A stretch of DNA of 64,000 nucleotides, taken from Nelumbo lutea. Its lineage: Eukaryota > Streptophyta > Magnoliopsida > Proteales > Nelumbonaceae. The stretch is from contig JAKGHH010000002.1 of assembly GCA_022828595.1 (NCBI GenBank), forward strand, positions 38,410,222 to 38,474,221. Direction: 5' to 3'. The position numbers and the translations under genes are program-made. Under the pieces are notes generated by a model. It had not been told where the DNA came from. It saw only the letters and a list, made by a program, of their open reading frames with translations, and ran no database searches. Every line of letters begins with the position of its first letter. The first letter of the stretch is position 1. Of the stretch, positions 1 through 9,926 are shown piece after piece.

Positions 1-83
1 GGCTTAATCCATTTCTTCTTCTTTTCTTAGTAGGAGGTTAGGTTTCCCTCGAAGAGACCTCTGCGGTGGGTAGTATCCCATCA
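1..83 (+). repeat. 5' LTR of element 1, last 83 bp only
   Basis: These bases repeat positions 4646-4728 of the downstream LTR with two substitutions, near 64 and 70. The LTR ends in CA at 83. The rest of this LTR is left of the window. Confidence 0.93.
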
Positions 84-86
84 AGT

Positions 87-98
87 TGGTATCAGAGC
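87..98 (+). other. Primer-binding site (initiator tRNA-Met type)
   Basis: TGGTATCAGAGC starts three bases after the 5' LTR and is the usual plant LTR-retrotransposon primer site complementary to the 3' end of initiator tRNA-Met. Confidence 0.9.
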
Positions 99-113
99 TG
101 CTGGCGGTGAAGG

Positions 114-1441
114 ATGACGAACACGAGATCCTTAGCAATGGAGGGACGAATCGATAAGATCGAAGAGGAGCTTCACAAGGTGTTTGGGGAGCTGAAAGAT
201 TTGAAGGACTCCATCTTGGGGGTCGCTAGCTAGACCTAGCAATCATCCCATTCCAACCTGCGCGAAGGAGATTACGAAGGCTCCAGTTACTCCGGCCACC
301 CACATGTTGGTTCTGGATTCTGGAGGATGGCCAAGTTGGTATTTCCCTTGTTCTTAGGTGAGGATCCCATCTCTTGGATATTTAGAGCCGAAAGATTTTT
401 TGAGATTAATGAGATTCCTGGGCATCAGCGTGTGCCGGTGGCTTCGATCCATTTGGAGGGGGAGGCTATCCAATGGCTCCAATGGTATCAACGCTCCAAC
501 CCCTAGATTGGGTGACGGAATTTACAGAGGTCCTCTGTCACCGTTTCGGACCATCTGGGTTTGAAAATTTTGATGAAGCTCTGTCGAGACTTAAACAATT
601 GGGGACGGTGAAGGAGTACCAGAATGAGTTTGAGAGGTTGGCTTCTCGGGTATATGGATGACCTGAGTCAACGTTGGAGGGAGCTTTCTTAGGGGGATTG
701 AGGGATGAAATCCGGTATGAGGTGAAAGCCCTGCAACTGGTTACTATAAATGCGGCAGCTCACTTGGCCCGCCTGCAAGAAGAGAGACTGAATAAACTCA
801 AACGAGTGAGTAAACCAGCTCTGACCGGGCCAATCATCAAGACTTCCCTGACCAAAACTGAACCGGTTCCAGCCAAACCGGTTGGACTGAATGGTTTACC
901 CCTCAAGTGTCTCTCCTGGGCGGAGATGTAGTCACGCCGCGAGCGTGGGCTGTGCTATAACTGTGGTGAAAAGTTCGGACCCGAACATCGTTGCAAGAGA
1001 CCCAACTGTTCCTATTAGAACCGGAGGATCCCGACAAGGAGGGCCCCACAGTTGAAGAAGGAACCCTAGAAAATGAAGAAGAATCTATGGAGCAGGGACC
1101 GGAGATTTCCCTCCATGCCCTGACTGGCTTGTCATCACCTCGAACCATGAGGTTGAGAGCAGTGGTCGGGGGCAGCCCAATGGCAATATTGGTGGATAGC
1201 GGGAACTCTCTAAACTTCGTTTTAGAGGAGCTAGTTGACCAGCTCCATTTAGCGGTGGAACCTATACCGGTTTTCTTAGTCCATGTAGCTAATGAACACA
1301 GACTCAGTTGCGATGGGGTTTGTAAAGTCGTGGAAATCAAGGTGCAAGGGCACTTACTCCAAGCGAATCTCCACCCGTTGGAGTTAAGGGGGCCCGATGT
1401 GATTTTGGGCATCCAGTGGCTGCGATAATTGGGCCCGACTG
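114..1441 (+). pseudogene. gag-protease remnant of element 1
   Basis: An ATG at 114 opens a frame resembling the gag start of element 2 (both begin MTNT). It runs into two in-frame TAG codons near 231 and 237. The capsid-like part (retrotrans_gag type, with an LEGEA-x-QW stretch) continues to about 490, shifts frame near 500-515, meets TGA at 659 and TAG at 929-931 just before the knuckle. The zinc knuckle C-x2-C-x7-H-x-C lies at about 953-994. The aspartic protease site DSG sits in the frame 991-1428, which ends in TAA. A short deletion relative to element 2 follows near 1435. Known role: particle protein and polyprotein protease. Confidence 0.88.
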
Positions 1442-1502
1442 ACCATGATTCTCACCATAGAAGGGCAGAAATGCACTCTGAGGCCTCGACCCAGGGCCCC
1501 CA

Positions 1503-3367
1503 TTGCAAGAAGAATTTGGCCTTACAATCAAGCCGAGGCCCCATTTCTCCCCACCGGTCATTCTTTATTTGGGAGGAGGCTCAATGGGGCCCACACTCGA
1601 CTACCCTTCTGGATCTTTAGGCCCAGGAAGAGATCTCATGGAATTATCCAGATTACTGCAGGCCTACCAAGATGTCTTCCAAGAACCCATGAACCTTCCC
1701 CCAAAACAGGATCAAGACCATAAGATTCCCATATTGCCCGGGGCGGGACCAGCCAATGTGAAGCCATACCGTTATCCACATTTCCAGAAGTCTGAAATTG
1801 AAAACATTGTAGCTGACCTGAAGAAGAGGGGACTGATACACCCCAGTTCCAGACCATACTCCTCACCTATCCTGCTGGTAAAAAGAAAGATGGCACATGG
1901 AGATTCTGTGTTGATTACCAGGCCTTGAACCGTATCACAGTAAAGGACAAATTTTCCATACCTGTGATTGACGAGCTGTTGGATGAGTTAGGAGCTGCAA
2001 CGATGTTTTCCAAACTAGACTTGAGGGCCGGATACCACCAGATCCAGGTTCACCCGGAGGATGTGCTGAAGATGGCATTACGGACTCATGATGGGCACTA
2101 TAAATTCCTGGTTATGCCCTTCAGGCTGACCAACGCTCCATCCACTTTTCATGCTTTGATGAATGATATATTTCGGCACTACCTCAGGCGGTTCATTCTG
2201 GTATTTTTCGACGATATACTGGTTTATAGTGACAGTTGGGATGCCCATCTACAGCATCTGAAAACTACCATGGAGATCTTGAGGCAACATCAGCTCTACG
2301 CCAAGAAAGACAAATGTCTGTTCGCCCAGACAGAGGTGCACTACCTCGGCCATATTGTCTCTCAAGGCCGGGTTAGAGCTGATCCTGAGAAAATTGCAGC
2401 CGTGGTTAACTGGCCCATTCCAGATTCCATACAGGCCCTTAGGGGGTTCTTGGGCCTAACCGATTACTACAGACGGTTCATAAAAAATTACGGCCTGATT
2501 GCGGGCCCCTTGACCCAACTGCTCAAAAAGAATGCTTTTAATTGGAATGACAAAGCCCAAGTTGCATTCCAGGACCTCAAACAGGCCTCCTCGCCCACTC
2601 TTGCTTTACCAGACTTCTCTAAAGAGTCCGTAGTAGAATGTGATGCATCTAAGTCCGGAGTGGGAGCAGTCTTTATGCAACAAGGTAGACCCCTGGCCTA
2701 CTTCAGTAAGGCGTTGTCTACCCAGGCCCAACTACAGTCCACCTATGATAAGGAACTGATGGCGGTTGTCCTCACAGTGCTGAAATGGCGATCCTATCTG
2801 CTGGGACATCCCTTTGTCATCCGTACCGATCACCAAAGCCTCAAGCACTTGTTAGAGCAACCAGTGCACAGCCCAGCTCAGCAGAAGTGGTTGTATAAGC
2901 TATTGGGGTTTGACTACCGGGTAGAGTACAAGCCGGGTGTAGCAAACAAGGCGACAGACGCTCTGTCCCGCAGCCAGGAGGTTTTCATGTTGGGTGAATC
3001 CCATCCCAACTTTTCTATCTGGGCCAGGCTCAAGGAAGAAGCCCACCTGGACGAAACCATACAGAAGGTCGTTCAGAAGCTTACAACAGATCCGACTTCA
3101 GCCCTAGGGTTCTACTTAGTGGGGCCAGATCTCTTCTTTAAAGGGCCCCTAGTGATTGCGGCCCAATCAAAGTTTCTTCGGGAGTTACTTCAATTATTTC
3201 ATGGCTCTGCCTTGGGTGGCCATTCGGGAATACTCCGTACCTACCGTCGGGTAAGCCAGCATTTGTTTTGGTCAGGGATGAAGAAAGCCGTCCAGCAGTT
3301 TGTAGCTCAATGCACTACTTGCCAACGTTACAAATCTAACCATCAAACTCCAGCGGGATTGTTGTAG
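1503..3367 (+). pseudogene. pol remnant of element 1: reverse transcriptase, RNase H and integrase zinc finger
   Basis: The RT starts in the frame 1503-1928, shifts frame near 1885 and continues in the open frame 1925-3367. Seen there: motif A LDLRAGYHQ, the catalytic FFDD box (residues 94-97 of the 480-aa frame), the RT/RNase H connection, an RNase H core (ECDAS, later RTDHQSL) and the integrase HHCC finger (GGHSG, later C-x2-C). The MPFGLTNAP motif has Arg in place of its usual Gly at residue 67. The frame stops at TAG (3365-3367) where element 2 has a Gln codon. Enzyme family known; function of this copy lost. Confidence 0.93.
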
Positions 3368-3406
3368 CCTCTCCCGATTCCGGCTCAAGTATGGGAGGAT
3401 ATTACC

Positions 3407-4021
3407 ATGGATTTCATCACGGGACTCCCAACTTCCATGGGTAAATCAGTAATTATGGTAGTGGTGGATAGGCTAACCAAATACAGTCATTTTATTGGGC
3501 TGATGCACCCATACACAACGGCCCAAGTGGCACACACATTTGTCAATGAGGTGACCAGATTGCATGGCACCCCACGATCCATTGTGACGGATAGGGACCC
3601 AGCTTTCATGAGCCGCTTCTGGACTGCATATTTTAAAGCCCAGGGGACTCAGTTGAACCATACCTTCAGCTACCACCCACAAGCCGATGGACAGTCCGAA
3701 GTGGTTAACAGGTGCTTGGAGACTTATTTGAGATGCTTTACGGGGGAGAGGCCCAAACAGTGGATGAATTGGCTACCATGGGCCGAGCTGTGGTACAACA
3801 CCACCTATCACTCCTCATTGGGAATGAGCCCATTTAAGGCATTGTATGGGAGGGAACGACCTCTTATGCTTCCCTATGAAGTTGGGTCAACAGCAGTGGC
3901 AGAAGTGGAAGAAAAACTACAGCAGAGGGATGAGGTTTTGAGGTCCCTGAAGGAACATCTGAACCGGGCCCAGCAGCAAATGAAGGCCCAGTATGACAAA
4001 AAGCACAGGCCGGTAACCTAG
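3407..4021 (+). pseudogene. pol remnant of element 1: integrase core
   Basis: The frame follows the pol stop codon by 39 bases and keeps the three catalytic acids of the DDE integrase core: Asp in MDFITGLP, Asp in VTDRDP and Glu in DGQSEVVN. It ends at TAG 4019-4021, after which the same frame continues with the [11 protein letters not shown] stretch typical of the gypsy integrase C-terminus. The core fold itself looks intact, unlike that of element 2. Confidence 0.93.
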
Positions 4022-4407
4022 CAGGAGGGGGAGTTTGTGTTCTTGAAGCTTCAGCCCTACCGCCAAGTATCAGTCGCCCAGCGGAAGTGGCCTACAGATT
4101 GGATCTTCCGCCATCTTCTCACATCCACCCAGTCTTCCATGTTTCCCTACTAAAGAAGAGTACAGGACCCTACACGAATGCTATCCCCACATTGCCTGAG
4201 TTCGATGAGGAGGGGTGCCTGCAGCCGAAGCCTATGGTGGTTCGAGATCTAAGGTGGGTTAAAAGGGGAAAGACAGTGCACAAGGAGGCCTTAGTGGTTT
4301 GGAGACACCTGCCCAAGGAGGATGATCCTGGGAAGACATTGACAATCTCAAGAAGAGGTTTCCAGGCTTCAACCTTGAGGACAAGGTTGTTCTAAAGGAG
4401 GGGCGAG
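4022..4407 (+). pseudogene. Integrase C-terminus and chromodomain remnant of element 1
   Basis: Compared with element 2, about 20 codons around the GPY/F motif are missing near 4085. The downstream frame then carries the [11 protein letters not shown] stretch and a chromodomain-like segment (EALVVW, then LPKED). A one-base shift near 4330 throws the end of the chromodomain out of frame. Such tails target chromovirus integration by reading chromatin marks (family knowledge). Confidence 0.82.
4394..4407 (+). other. Polypurine tract of element 1
   Basis: A purine-rich run AAAGGAGGGGCGAG lies directly upstream of the 3' LTR, the usual place for plus-strand priming. Confidence 0.75.
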
Positions 4408-4408
4408 T

Positions 4409-4728
4409 TGTTAGGGCCCCAGCCCATGTGAGACCGAAGGCCCATACCCCTAACCAGCATGGGGACCAGCCCACAGTGCCTATAAAGGCCCACGAGGAGC
4501 ACAACATGCTGAAAGAAGCCAAACGTCTGCCCATTCACTACATGTACACAAAGAAGACACGTCAGCCATGAACAGTCCCATGCACATGTCATGATTTCCT
4601 TGTACACTCTATAAATATCTGAGAATAAACGAGTAGGGCCGACCTGGCTTAATCCATTTCTTCTTCTTTTCTTAGTAGGAGGTTAGGTTTCCCTCGAAGA
4701 GACCTCTGTGGTGGCTAGTATCCCATCA
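4409..4728 (+). repeat. 3' LTR of element 1 (320 bp)
   Basis: It begins TGTTAGGGCCCC and ends CCCATCA, so TG...CA borders. A TATA box (TATAAATA) lies at 4610-4617, about 115 bp before the end, marking the likely U3/R promoter region. The last 83 bp match the window start. Confidence 0.9.
4610..4617 (+). promoter_or_regulatory. TATA box in the 3' LTR of element 1
   Basis: TATAAATA in the context of an LTR whose transcripts would start shortly downstream. Expression is not known. Confidence 0.6.
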
Positions 4729-5109
4729 CATTCTTAGTATGCCTCAGATCTATTGTTTCTAGCCGGTTGTGTCTAAATCTATTTTAATTCCAATTGTAGG
4801 TGTTGGAGCAGCTTAGTGGGCAGACCCCCATTTTCTCCAAGGGTAAGTTTGACGCAGTCTTCCTTGAATATGCCCTGTTTATTACCATTAACAAACACTC
4901 TTGTCTCTGTGTCTGTGATTTTGTTCTTGTTTCGGCTGATGAGTTGATGCCTTGAAAGCTAGGTACACCATTCGGTCTTTTGGTATAAGACGCAATGAGA
5001 AGATTCCATGCTACATCAGAGTCAGGGGTTAGAAGGCGATGCAACTTCTGGAGAGTGATATTGGATACTTTGGTTTCAGTATACAGGAGCATATTGATTT
5101 GGGTATCAA

Positions 5110-6287
5110 GTAAGTGGAAGTTCAATCCCTTTCCCATTAATTTTTTCTGTTCTTTTCCTCTGCTGATTAACATGAACTTGAACTAAATGTGCACCGCTTT
5201 TTGCTGTGTGTTGATTTTTTTATTAGTGGTGATTTAATTGTTGATCTGTAGATTGTGGGCTACGGTTCTGTCTCATATGATATTTGAATTGGTTTTGGAT
5301 ATATTGGTGAACTTTATAAACTTTTCAATCACTGACTAGAGAGCACAAGTATTTTATATGAACCTTGATTAGGGAAAGTTCCCATAGGTGCTTTTTTATA
5401 TTTTTCTGGTTTTGCTCCATTTGTTTTACTCGTTCAAATTTGAGTTGGAATCAAGTTAATGTATGGTACAGTCTAGATCTATCTTTTGGGTTTCTTGGAT
5501 CTATTAATTTCTATTGAGAAGTTGCTTTCATTTTATATTCTCTAGGGCATATTGTTCCTTTTTAGTCTCCCCCTCAAAAAAAAAAAAAACTATTTTGTGC
5601 TGAATTTCTTACTCATGGCTTTAGGCTCTTGCACTTGGTCTCTTCTTGTAGAAAGAAGACATTCTTATTGCTTTTTTTTTTTTGTAAGCACATTCTTATT
5701 TCTTAATGGTGAGGTGATACAGAATCTATTTGTTTATTTTTATATAATAAAAACTTCAGAAGGGTTCGTTGCCTTTTCAAGTGATTGTTCCTTTGGCGCC
5801 TGCTATCATGCATGGTCTTGGAGATTAATGGTGCCTAATAATGAAGTCTAGCAATTATTTTCTGTTGAATCTTTCTTTTTTTCTCCACTCTTACTGTCTC
5901 AGTGATGCTCATATCTGTCCAATAGAATGCTTCTTTCTTTGAGCGTTCCCCATTGAGATGTTTGTAAATATGGTCTGCTATCTTTTCCTTTATGAAGTTG
6001 AACTTCAGAAAAGGAACTTCTATCGGGACTAATTGACCACTACATTCTAATTGTGGCAAGCTTTTTTGATGAATTAGTTGTGGCAAGTTCACGTTTCTTA
6101 GTTCAAAACTTCAAAATGCTTGTGGTTGTTAGTTCCTATGGTAGGAGATTGGCTTATCTACACGCCATTTTTGCTTTCCATTTTTTCTATTATACTCATG
6201 TCAAGTGGGGGCAATTTTGTGATGGAAGTGGCATGACTTATATTAAGTTATTAAGATTATATACTTTGGATTCTTTATGTTTTTGTA
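5110..6287 (+). other. Intron-like stretch of the RPL11 pseudogene, left of the MULE
   Basis: T-rich sequence following the block B donor, with no coding signal that I can read on either strand. It ends at the presumed target duplication of the Mutator-like element. Confidence 0.6.
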
Positions 6288-6294
6288 TTTTTTA

Positions 6295-6398
6295 GGGCAA
6301 ATTTCTTAAAGTACCCCTAAGGTTTAGGAAATTGACTAACTCTACCCTTCCTGTTTACATATTGTCTTAAAGTACCCTTAAGTTTTCTGACAATTGTC
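6295..6398 (+). repeat. Left terminal inverted repeat of the MULE
   Basis: Pairs with 7929-8033; about 104 bp, with a handful of differences by eye. Its inner end is the palindrome GACAATTGTC. Confidence 0.9.
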
Positions 6399-6724
6399 AT
6401 TATTGTTAAATCCTAACAGAAATGATGAAATGTCAGTTTTACTCTTCTGTTAAATTTGGCAATAAAGACATGCAATTACTGTTTGAGGAGAGGAGAAACT
6501 CCATTACCGCTGCAACTTTCAACTGGCAGTGTGACTGTGAAGAAGATAAACGGAGATGGTGAAATGTCATTTTATTTGGTTTGTCTTGAGGGAATGCGAG
6601 GAGGTTTGGCAGAAAAATGAAAAAGAGGAATGAAGTTTAAAGTAGGAGAGAATAAATAGATGGAGACGAGTCCAAAATACAGATGCCACCGCTGGCGTCA
6701 GAGACAGGATTTCCTTTCAGCAAT

Positions 6725-7263
6725 GAAAGGTATAGAGTCACGGAGATGAGGGGCCCTCATTACACTCTTTTGAGCCAAAATGTTCTTCAGGATATTTTTG
6801 AATGTATGGGAGATTCTATTATGGGTCGTAGTTCGCTGGAGGCTCACACAGTTTGATGCCAAAAGCTTTTATCGAAGTATATGTTGGTACAGAAGACTGG
6901 GCTGAACATTTGATTCGTGGAGGACCATCTGCTTTCAAAAAATATGTGGAGGAATGCAAAAATCTGGGGTTTGACACAATTGAGCTAAATGCAGGGTCAC
7001 TTACCCTTCCTGAAGAAACTCTCTTGAGATTTGTGCGCCTGATTAATAGTGGTGGATTGAAAGCAAAACCTCAATTTGCAGTGAAGTTCAACAAGTCTGA
7101 CATCCCAGTAACTGGTGATATAGCATATGGGGCATATATAGCTCCAGTTCCTTGAACATCTGAAATTGTTGAGGATGTAGACTTGCTAATCAGAAGGGCT
7201 GAGAGGTGCTTGGAAGCCGGAGCAGATATGCTGATTTGCCTAGGACTTGAAAAGACCATGTTC
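6725..7263 (+). pseudogene. HSA32: HSA32 (heat-stress-associated 32 kDa, ComA/phosphosulfolactate-synthase-like) fragment
   Basis: Recognisable blocks in order: RYRVTEMRGPHYTLLSQNV, then FAGGSHSLMPKAFIE in a shifted frame, then VGTEDWAEHLIRGGPSAFKK, GFDTIELNAGSL, PEETLLRFVRLI, KPQFAVKFNKSDIP, and after a stop VEDVDLLIRRAERCLEAGAD and GLEKTMF. The longest open piece is 6853-7155 (100 aa). Damage: a frameshift near 6815, about 11 codons missing after KAFIE, a TGA at 7153-7155 (where the family has Arg, so CGA to TGA fits), and a deletion near 7235. HSA32 maintains acquired thermotolerance in plants (family knowledge). The fragment lies wholly inside the MULE. No introns are seen, so capture from a processed copy is possible. 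Confidence 0.85.
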
Positions 7264-7928
7264 TTGCACAGGGCTATCCTTCTCTAAACAATTTTCTCTC
7301 ACGCTCAGCTCCTGCAATTGCAGGGCTTCGATTATTCGTTCCTTTCCTTCTCTTTCATTCTTTTGGAGCCCTCGATCGAATCTAGTGTAATATCATTAAA
7401 TTACATCTTCTGCAAAATATTCTTATAACCTCCAGATACAGGGCTTGTTCGATCACTGATCTCTCATCTTGTTCCAGATTCTTAACCGGGAATTTTCCAG
7501 GAGAGTTGGGAACTCAAGGGTTTATTCTTGTTTTGCTTTGGGTTTCTTTTCTGCTTGTTTGGGAGATAATTTTTGGTTTCTAGTTCAAGGATTGTGGTCG
7601 TTTTGGGCACTTGGTATTCACAGATCTCTGAGTTTCAGAGATTTGTGGAAGCTAATTCGCAGTTAAGTGCGCTTGTCAAAATGTTTTGGTGTATGGAGGG
7701 ATTGTCCGCCACATCTCCTGTGAGTTGGCATGTTGACAGAATTTCCTCCTATTGCTACAGGTTGGAGTTTCTCTTCTCCTCGATGAATATCCTTTTGAGA
7801 ATGAATCAATGGATTATTTGTTTTTTTTAACCACAAAAGGGTATTCTAAGAATTTTTGAAAAATATCAGTCACGTGATGTCACATGTGAACTGAGTGTGG
7901 TGGAAAGCTAATGGCAAGGGGTGTTTTA
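7264..7928 (+). other. Unidentified cargo of the MULE
   Basis: Less AT-rich than the flanks, with a CT-rich run followed by intron-like T-rich sequence and candidate splice sites (for example ag near 7470). It resembles the 5' untranslated region and first intron of a plant gene, but I cannot name a source. Confidence 0.4.
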
Positions 7929-8033
7929 GACAATTGTCAGAAAATTTAGGGATACTTTTAAGACAATATATAAACAGTAAGAGTAGAGTTAGTCAATTTC
8001 CTAAACCTTAGGGGTACTTTAAGAAATTTGCCC
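7929..8033 (-). repeat. Right terminal inverted repeat of the MULE
   Basis: Reverse complement of 6295-6398, ending with the same GACAATTGTC palindrome at its inner border. Confidence 0.9.
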
Positions 8034-8417
8034 TTTTTTATATTTGAAAATTTTAATGGGTTTGCTCAGGTTGTTTAATGAGGTTTTCCAATGTGGCCCA
8101 TGAATCATCTACGTGGTTTGGACCTTGACCATTTACCACTGGCTGTTCTTGAGGAAGTTATGGTGCAGAAGACCTTGCCATTCAAAAAATACCTTATTTT
8201 GTGGACAATTTTTATATTAATTAATCTATGGTTGTTATTAATGGAACAGATCTCCATAGTGTTGGGTTTGGTTGATATGTACCGTGGAATTGAAAAATTG
8301 GCCAGGCTTATTCATCCTTTTATCTGGTTGACGGTCTTTATCCACGAATTAGGTGGGGTCATGTAGAGAAGCTGCTTAGTTTACCCAATTAGGAGATCTT
8401 TTTTACCTTCAACTAGG

Positions 8418-8514
8418 GACCATTGCTTGGTGTGATGGTTGGATTTGCAAGCGTTAGAAGACTCAGAACATGGGTTTGAGTCTAAGAGAGGATGCTTTTC
8501 AAAAAAAAAAAAAA
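8418..8514 (+). repeat. Possible tRNA-derived SINE remnant
   Basis: A short unit with a B-box-like GGTTTGAGTCT near 8470 and a 3' run of about 14 A at 8501-8514. The A box is weak and no flanking duplication was found. Confidence 0.35.
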
Positions 8515-8857
8515 GATACCGAAGGTTAGGTCTCTCCTTAAATCTTGGAACATGTCCATCCCTCTAAGGTTGATGAACTTTTAGTAGCTCAAGTGCAGAT
8601 GTGCGTGGGTTCAAGCTTGAAATAACGTGCATTCTATCTCTTCCCTGCTTGAAATACATTTTCCTTTTCCTAGTGTGCATGTTTTCAGTACCTCTTCTAT
8701 GTTGTTCTGGAACGCCCAGGATAGTGTCACTCGCCATAGTAGCTGCAAATCTCATGTTGGGATCCAATACAGGGTGACAAAGGATGCTATGAAGTGGTTC
8801 CAAGTGAAATATGAAGGAGTGATCCTCAACAAGGCCCAGACAGTAGCGGCTTCTTAG

Positions 8858-9194
8858 GGAGATCCTATTAATCATGGATCCCATTTAAGTTTTGGCAAGT
8901 TCTGCAGACCAGGAATTTTCGTTCTGTTTTATGTGAGCATTTTGATATAAATGGATCTTACTAGTTGTTTACCTTTAAAGTTTCAATTGACATAAAAATC
9001 TTGTTAGCTGTTATTTGTTAGAGAAGGAACTTTTATATTTGTTGTGTAACCCCTTGTTTTAACTACAGAAGTACAGCCCTTGTAGGACTTAATCGTAGAA
9101 AAGTGAAGCGGGGAATGAATCTGTTGCATCTCATGCAGAACGCTTTTGATGATGGATGATGTTAGCCCATAGATCTGGAGTTAAAAATACACAA
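8858..9194. other. No recognisable gene
   Basis: Sequence downstream of the RPL11 pseudogene stop, probably its old 3' flank. No reading frame or repeat stands out. Confidence 0.5.
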
Positions 9195-9440
9195 GGCATA
9201 ATATTGTAAGGAATTCTTTGTCTTGGAACTCTCAAAGCTCCTGGGCCCGATGGTCTGAAGTGAACCCCTTGTTCTATCATCCAAGCTATCACTGTATTAA
9301 AGAAGTTTCGAGAGGAACAAATAGCACAAATCTGGTCCTGATACCCAAGAAGCCGTCTGAAACAAGGATTTCAGGCCGATATTGTACAAGATTGTTGCAG
9401 AATTTCTATCCACCTGACTCTTCCCTTCACTCGTTTCGCC
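9195..9440 (+). pseudogene. LINE (L1 type) reverse-transcriptase fragment
   Basis: The APGPDGL motif, then NSTNLVLIPKK and a following ISGRY-like block, split by frameshifts, match the start of the L1-type RT domain. Only about 80 codons survive. Confidence 0.7.
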
Positions 9441-9491
9441 ATTATTTCTAGCTGGCAGGCAAATTATGTGAGTGGCATCATTACCCGAGAG

Positions 9492-9926
9492 TGGGGTGAG
9501 CAAGAAAAACTGAAAAATTGAATCGAAAATTCAGTTAATCGAATCAACCGTTATACATATATTTTTATATATTTCATGTATATTTATGTGTATTATATAT
9601 ATTTTATATATTATAAATTAATAAATATGCATAATATAGAAATATATATTTGTAATATAAAATATATTATCTATTATTTAAAATATAATATTATATATAT
9701 ATATATATATCTAGTTTTTTATTATATATTCATATATTTTTATAATATATATTGTGAATATAAAAAACCAAAAAATCGACAAATCGAACCATAGGTTAAT
9801 TGATCGGCTTTGGTTCAGTTTGGGTTAACTGGTTTTTTAAAAACCAGTAACCAGTAATACTAGTTCTGGAACTTCTGTTTCAAAAATAGGCCCATGGTTC
9901 GGTTAATTGAACTATGAGCACCCCTA
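9492..9926 (-). mobile_element. hAT-type MITE (same family as 14991-15401, inverted)
   Basis: Ends are TGGGGTGAGCAAGAAAAA on the left and GAGCACCCCTA on the right, the reverse-complement order of the copy at 14991-15401. Flanks CCCGAGAG and CCTAAGAC agree at 5 of 8 bases, a decayed 8-bp duplication at best. The core is AT-rich (a TATA-rich stretch 9550-9765). Confidence 0.75.

Larger units (their letters stand above)
1..4728 (+). mobile_element. Ty3/gypsy chromovirus-type LTR retrotransposon no. 1, decayed, 5' end cut by window edge
   Basis: The order is LTR end, tRNA-iMet primer site, gag with zinc knuckle, protease, reverse transcriptase, RNase H, integrase, chromodomain-like tail, polypurine tract and 3' LTR. 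That order, with integrase after RNase H, defines Ty3/gypsy. The first 83 bases match the last 83 bases of the 3' LTR (4646-4728) with two differences that I can see. The coding part carries many stops and frameshifts plus at least two deletions, so the copy cannot act on its own. It is related to the minus-strand element at 23534-28367 along gag and pol. The target duplication cannot be tested because the left flank lies outside the window. The clade within the chromoviruses is not assigned. Confidence 0.95.
6295..8033 (+). mobile_element. Non-autonomous Mutator-like element carrying gene fragments (Pack-MULE candidate), 1739 bp
   Basis: The ends are long inverted repeats: 6295-6398 and the reverse complement of 7929-8033 agree almost base for base over about 105 bp, both starting GGGCAAATTTCTTAAAG. 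TTTTTTA precedes the left end (6288-6294) and follows the right end (8034-8040), giving a 7-bp direct repeat, though it is low complexity. Long TIRs with a GGG start are typical of plant MULEs, whose duplications are usually 9 bp, so superfamily assignment is probable but not proven. No transposase is present. Inside are an HSA32 fragment (6725-7263) and an unidentified 7270-7830 stretch that reads like a gene 5' region. It sits in the last intron of the RPL11 pseudogene. Confidence 0.85.
4800..8857 (+). pseudogene. RPL11: Broken genomic copy of ribosomal protein L11 (uL5)
   Basis: Three exon-like blocks keep splice borders and collinearity with eukaryotic RPL11. Block A is 4800-4842 (VLEQLSGQTPIFSK, cag/gt borders in phase). 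Block B is 4959-5109 (ARYTIRSFGIRRNEKIPCY, later GFSIQEHIDLGIK, gtaag donor). Block C is about 8693-8857 (FYVVLERPG, then VGIQYRVTK and [13 protein letters not shown] to a stop). Block B has an in-frame TAG at 5030-5032 and lacks about 17 codons between LLES and GYFGF. Block C has frame damage near 8720-8745. uL5 is a 60S subunit protein that binds 5S rRNA. Because introns are kept this is a DNA-level duplicate, not a retrocopy. Upstream exons would lie left of element 1. Its last intron holds the MULE at 6295-8033. Confidence 0.9.

Noticed and set aside
4784..5173. 129-aa minus-strand frame
   Set aside because: It is the antisense shadow of RPL11 blocks A and B with their intron.
6853..7155. 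100-aa frame as a complete small HSA32-like gene
   Set aside because: Clear HSA32 text continues before and after it in other frames or past the stop, so it is a fragment of a broken copy.
8091..8366. 91-aa plus frame right of the MULE
   Set aside because: No known motif. It lies in the intron of the RPL11 pseudogene and ends without any gene context.
9576..9794. 72-aa Tyr/Ile-rich frame
   Set aside because: Pure AT low-complexity interior of a MITE.
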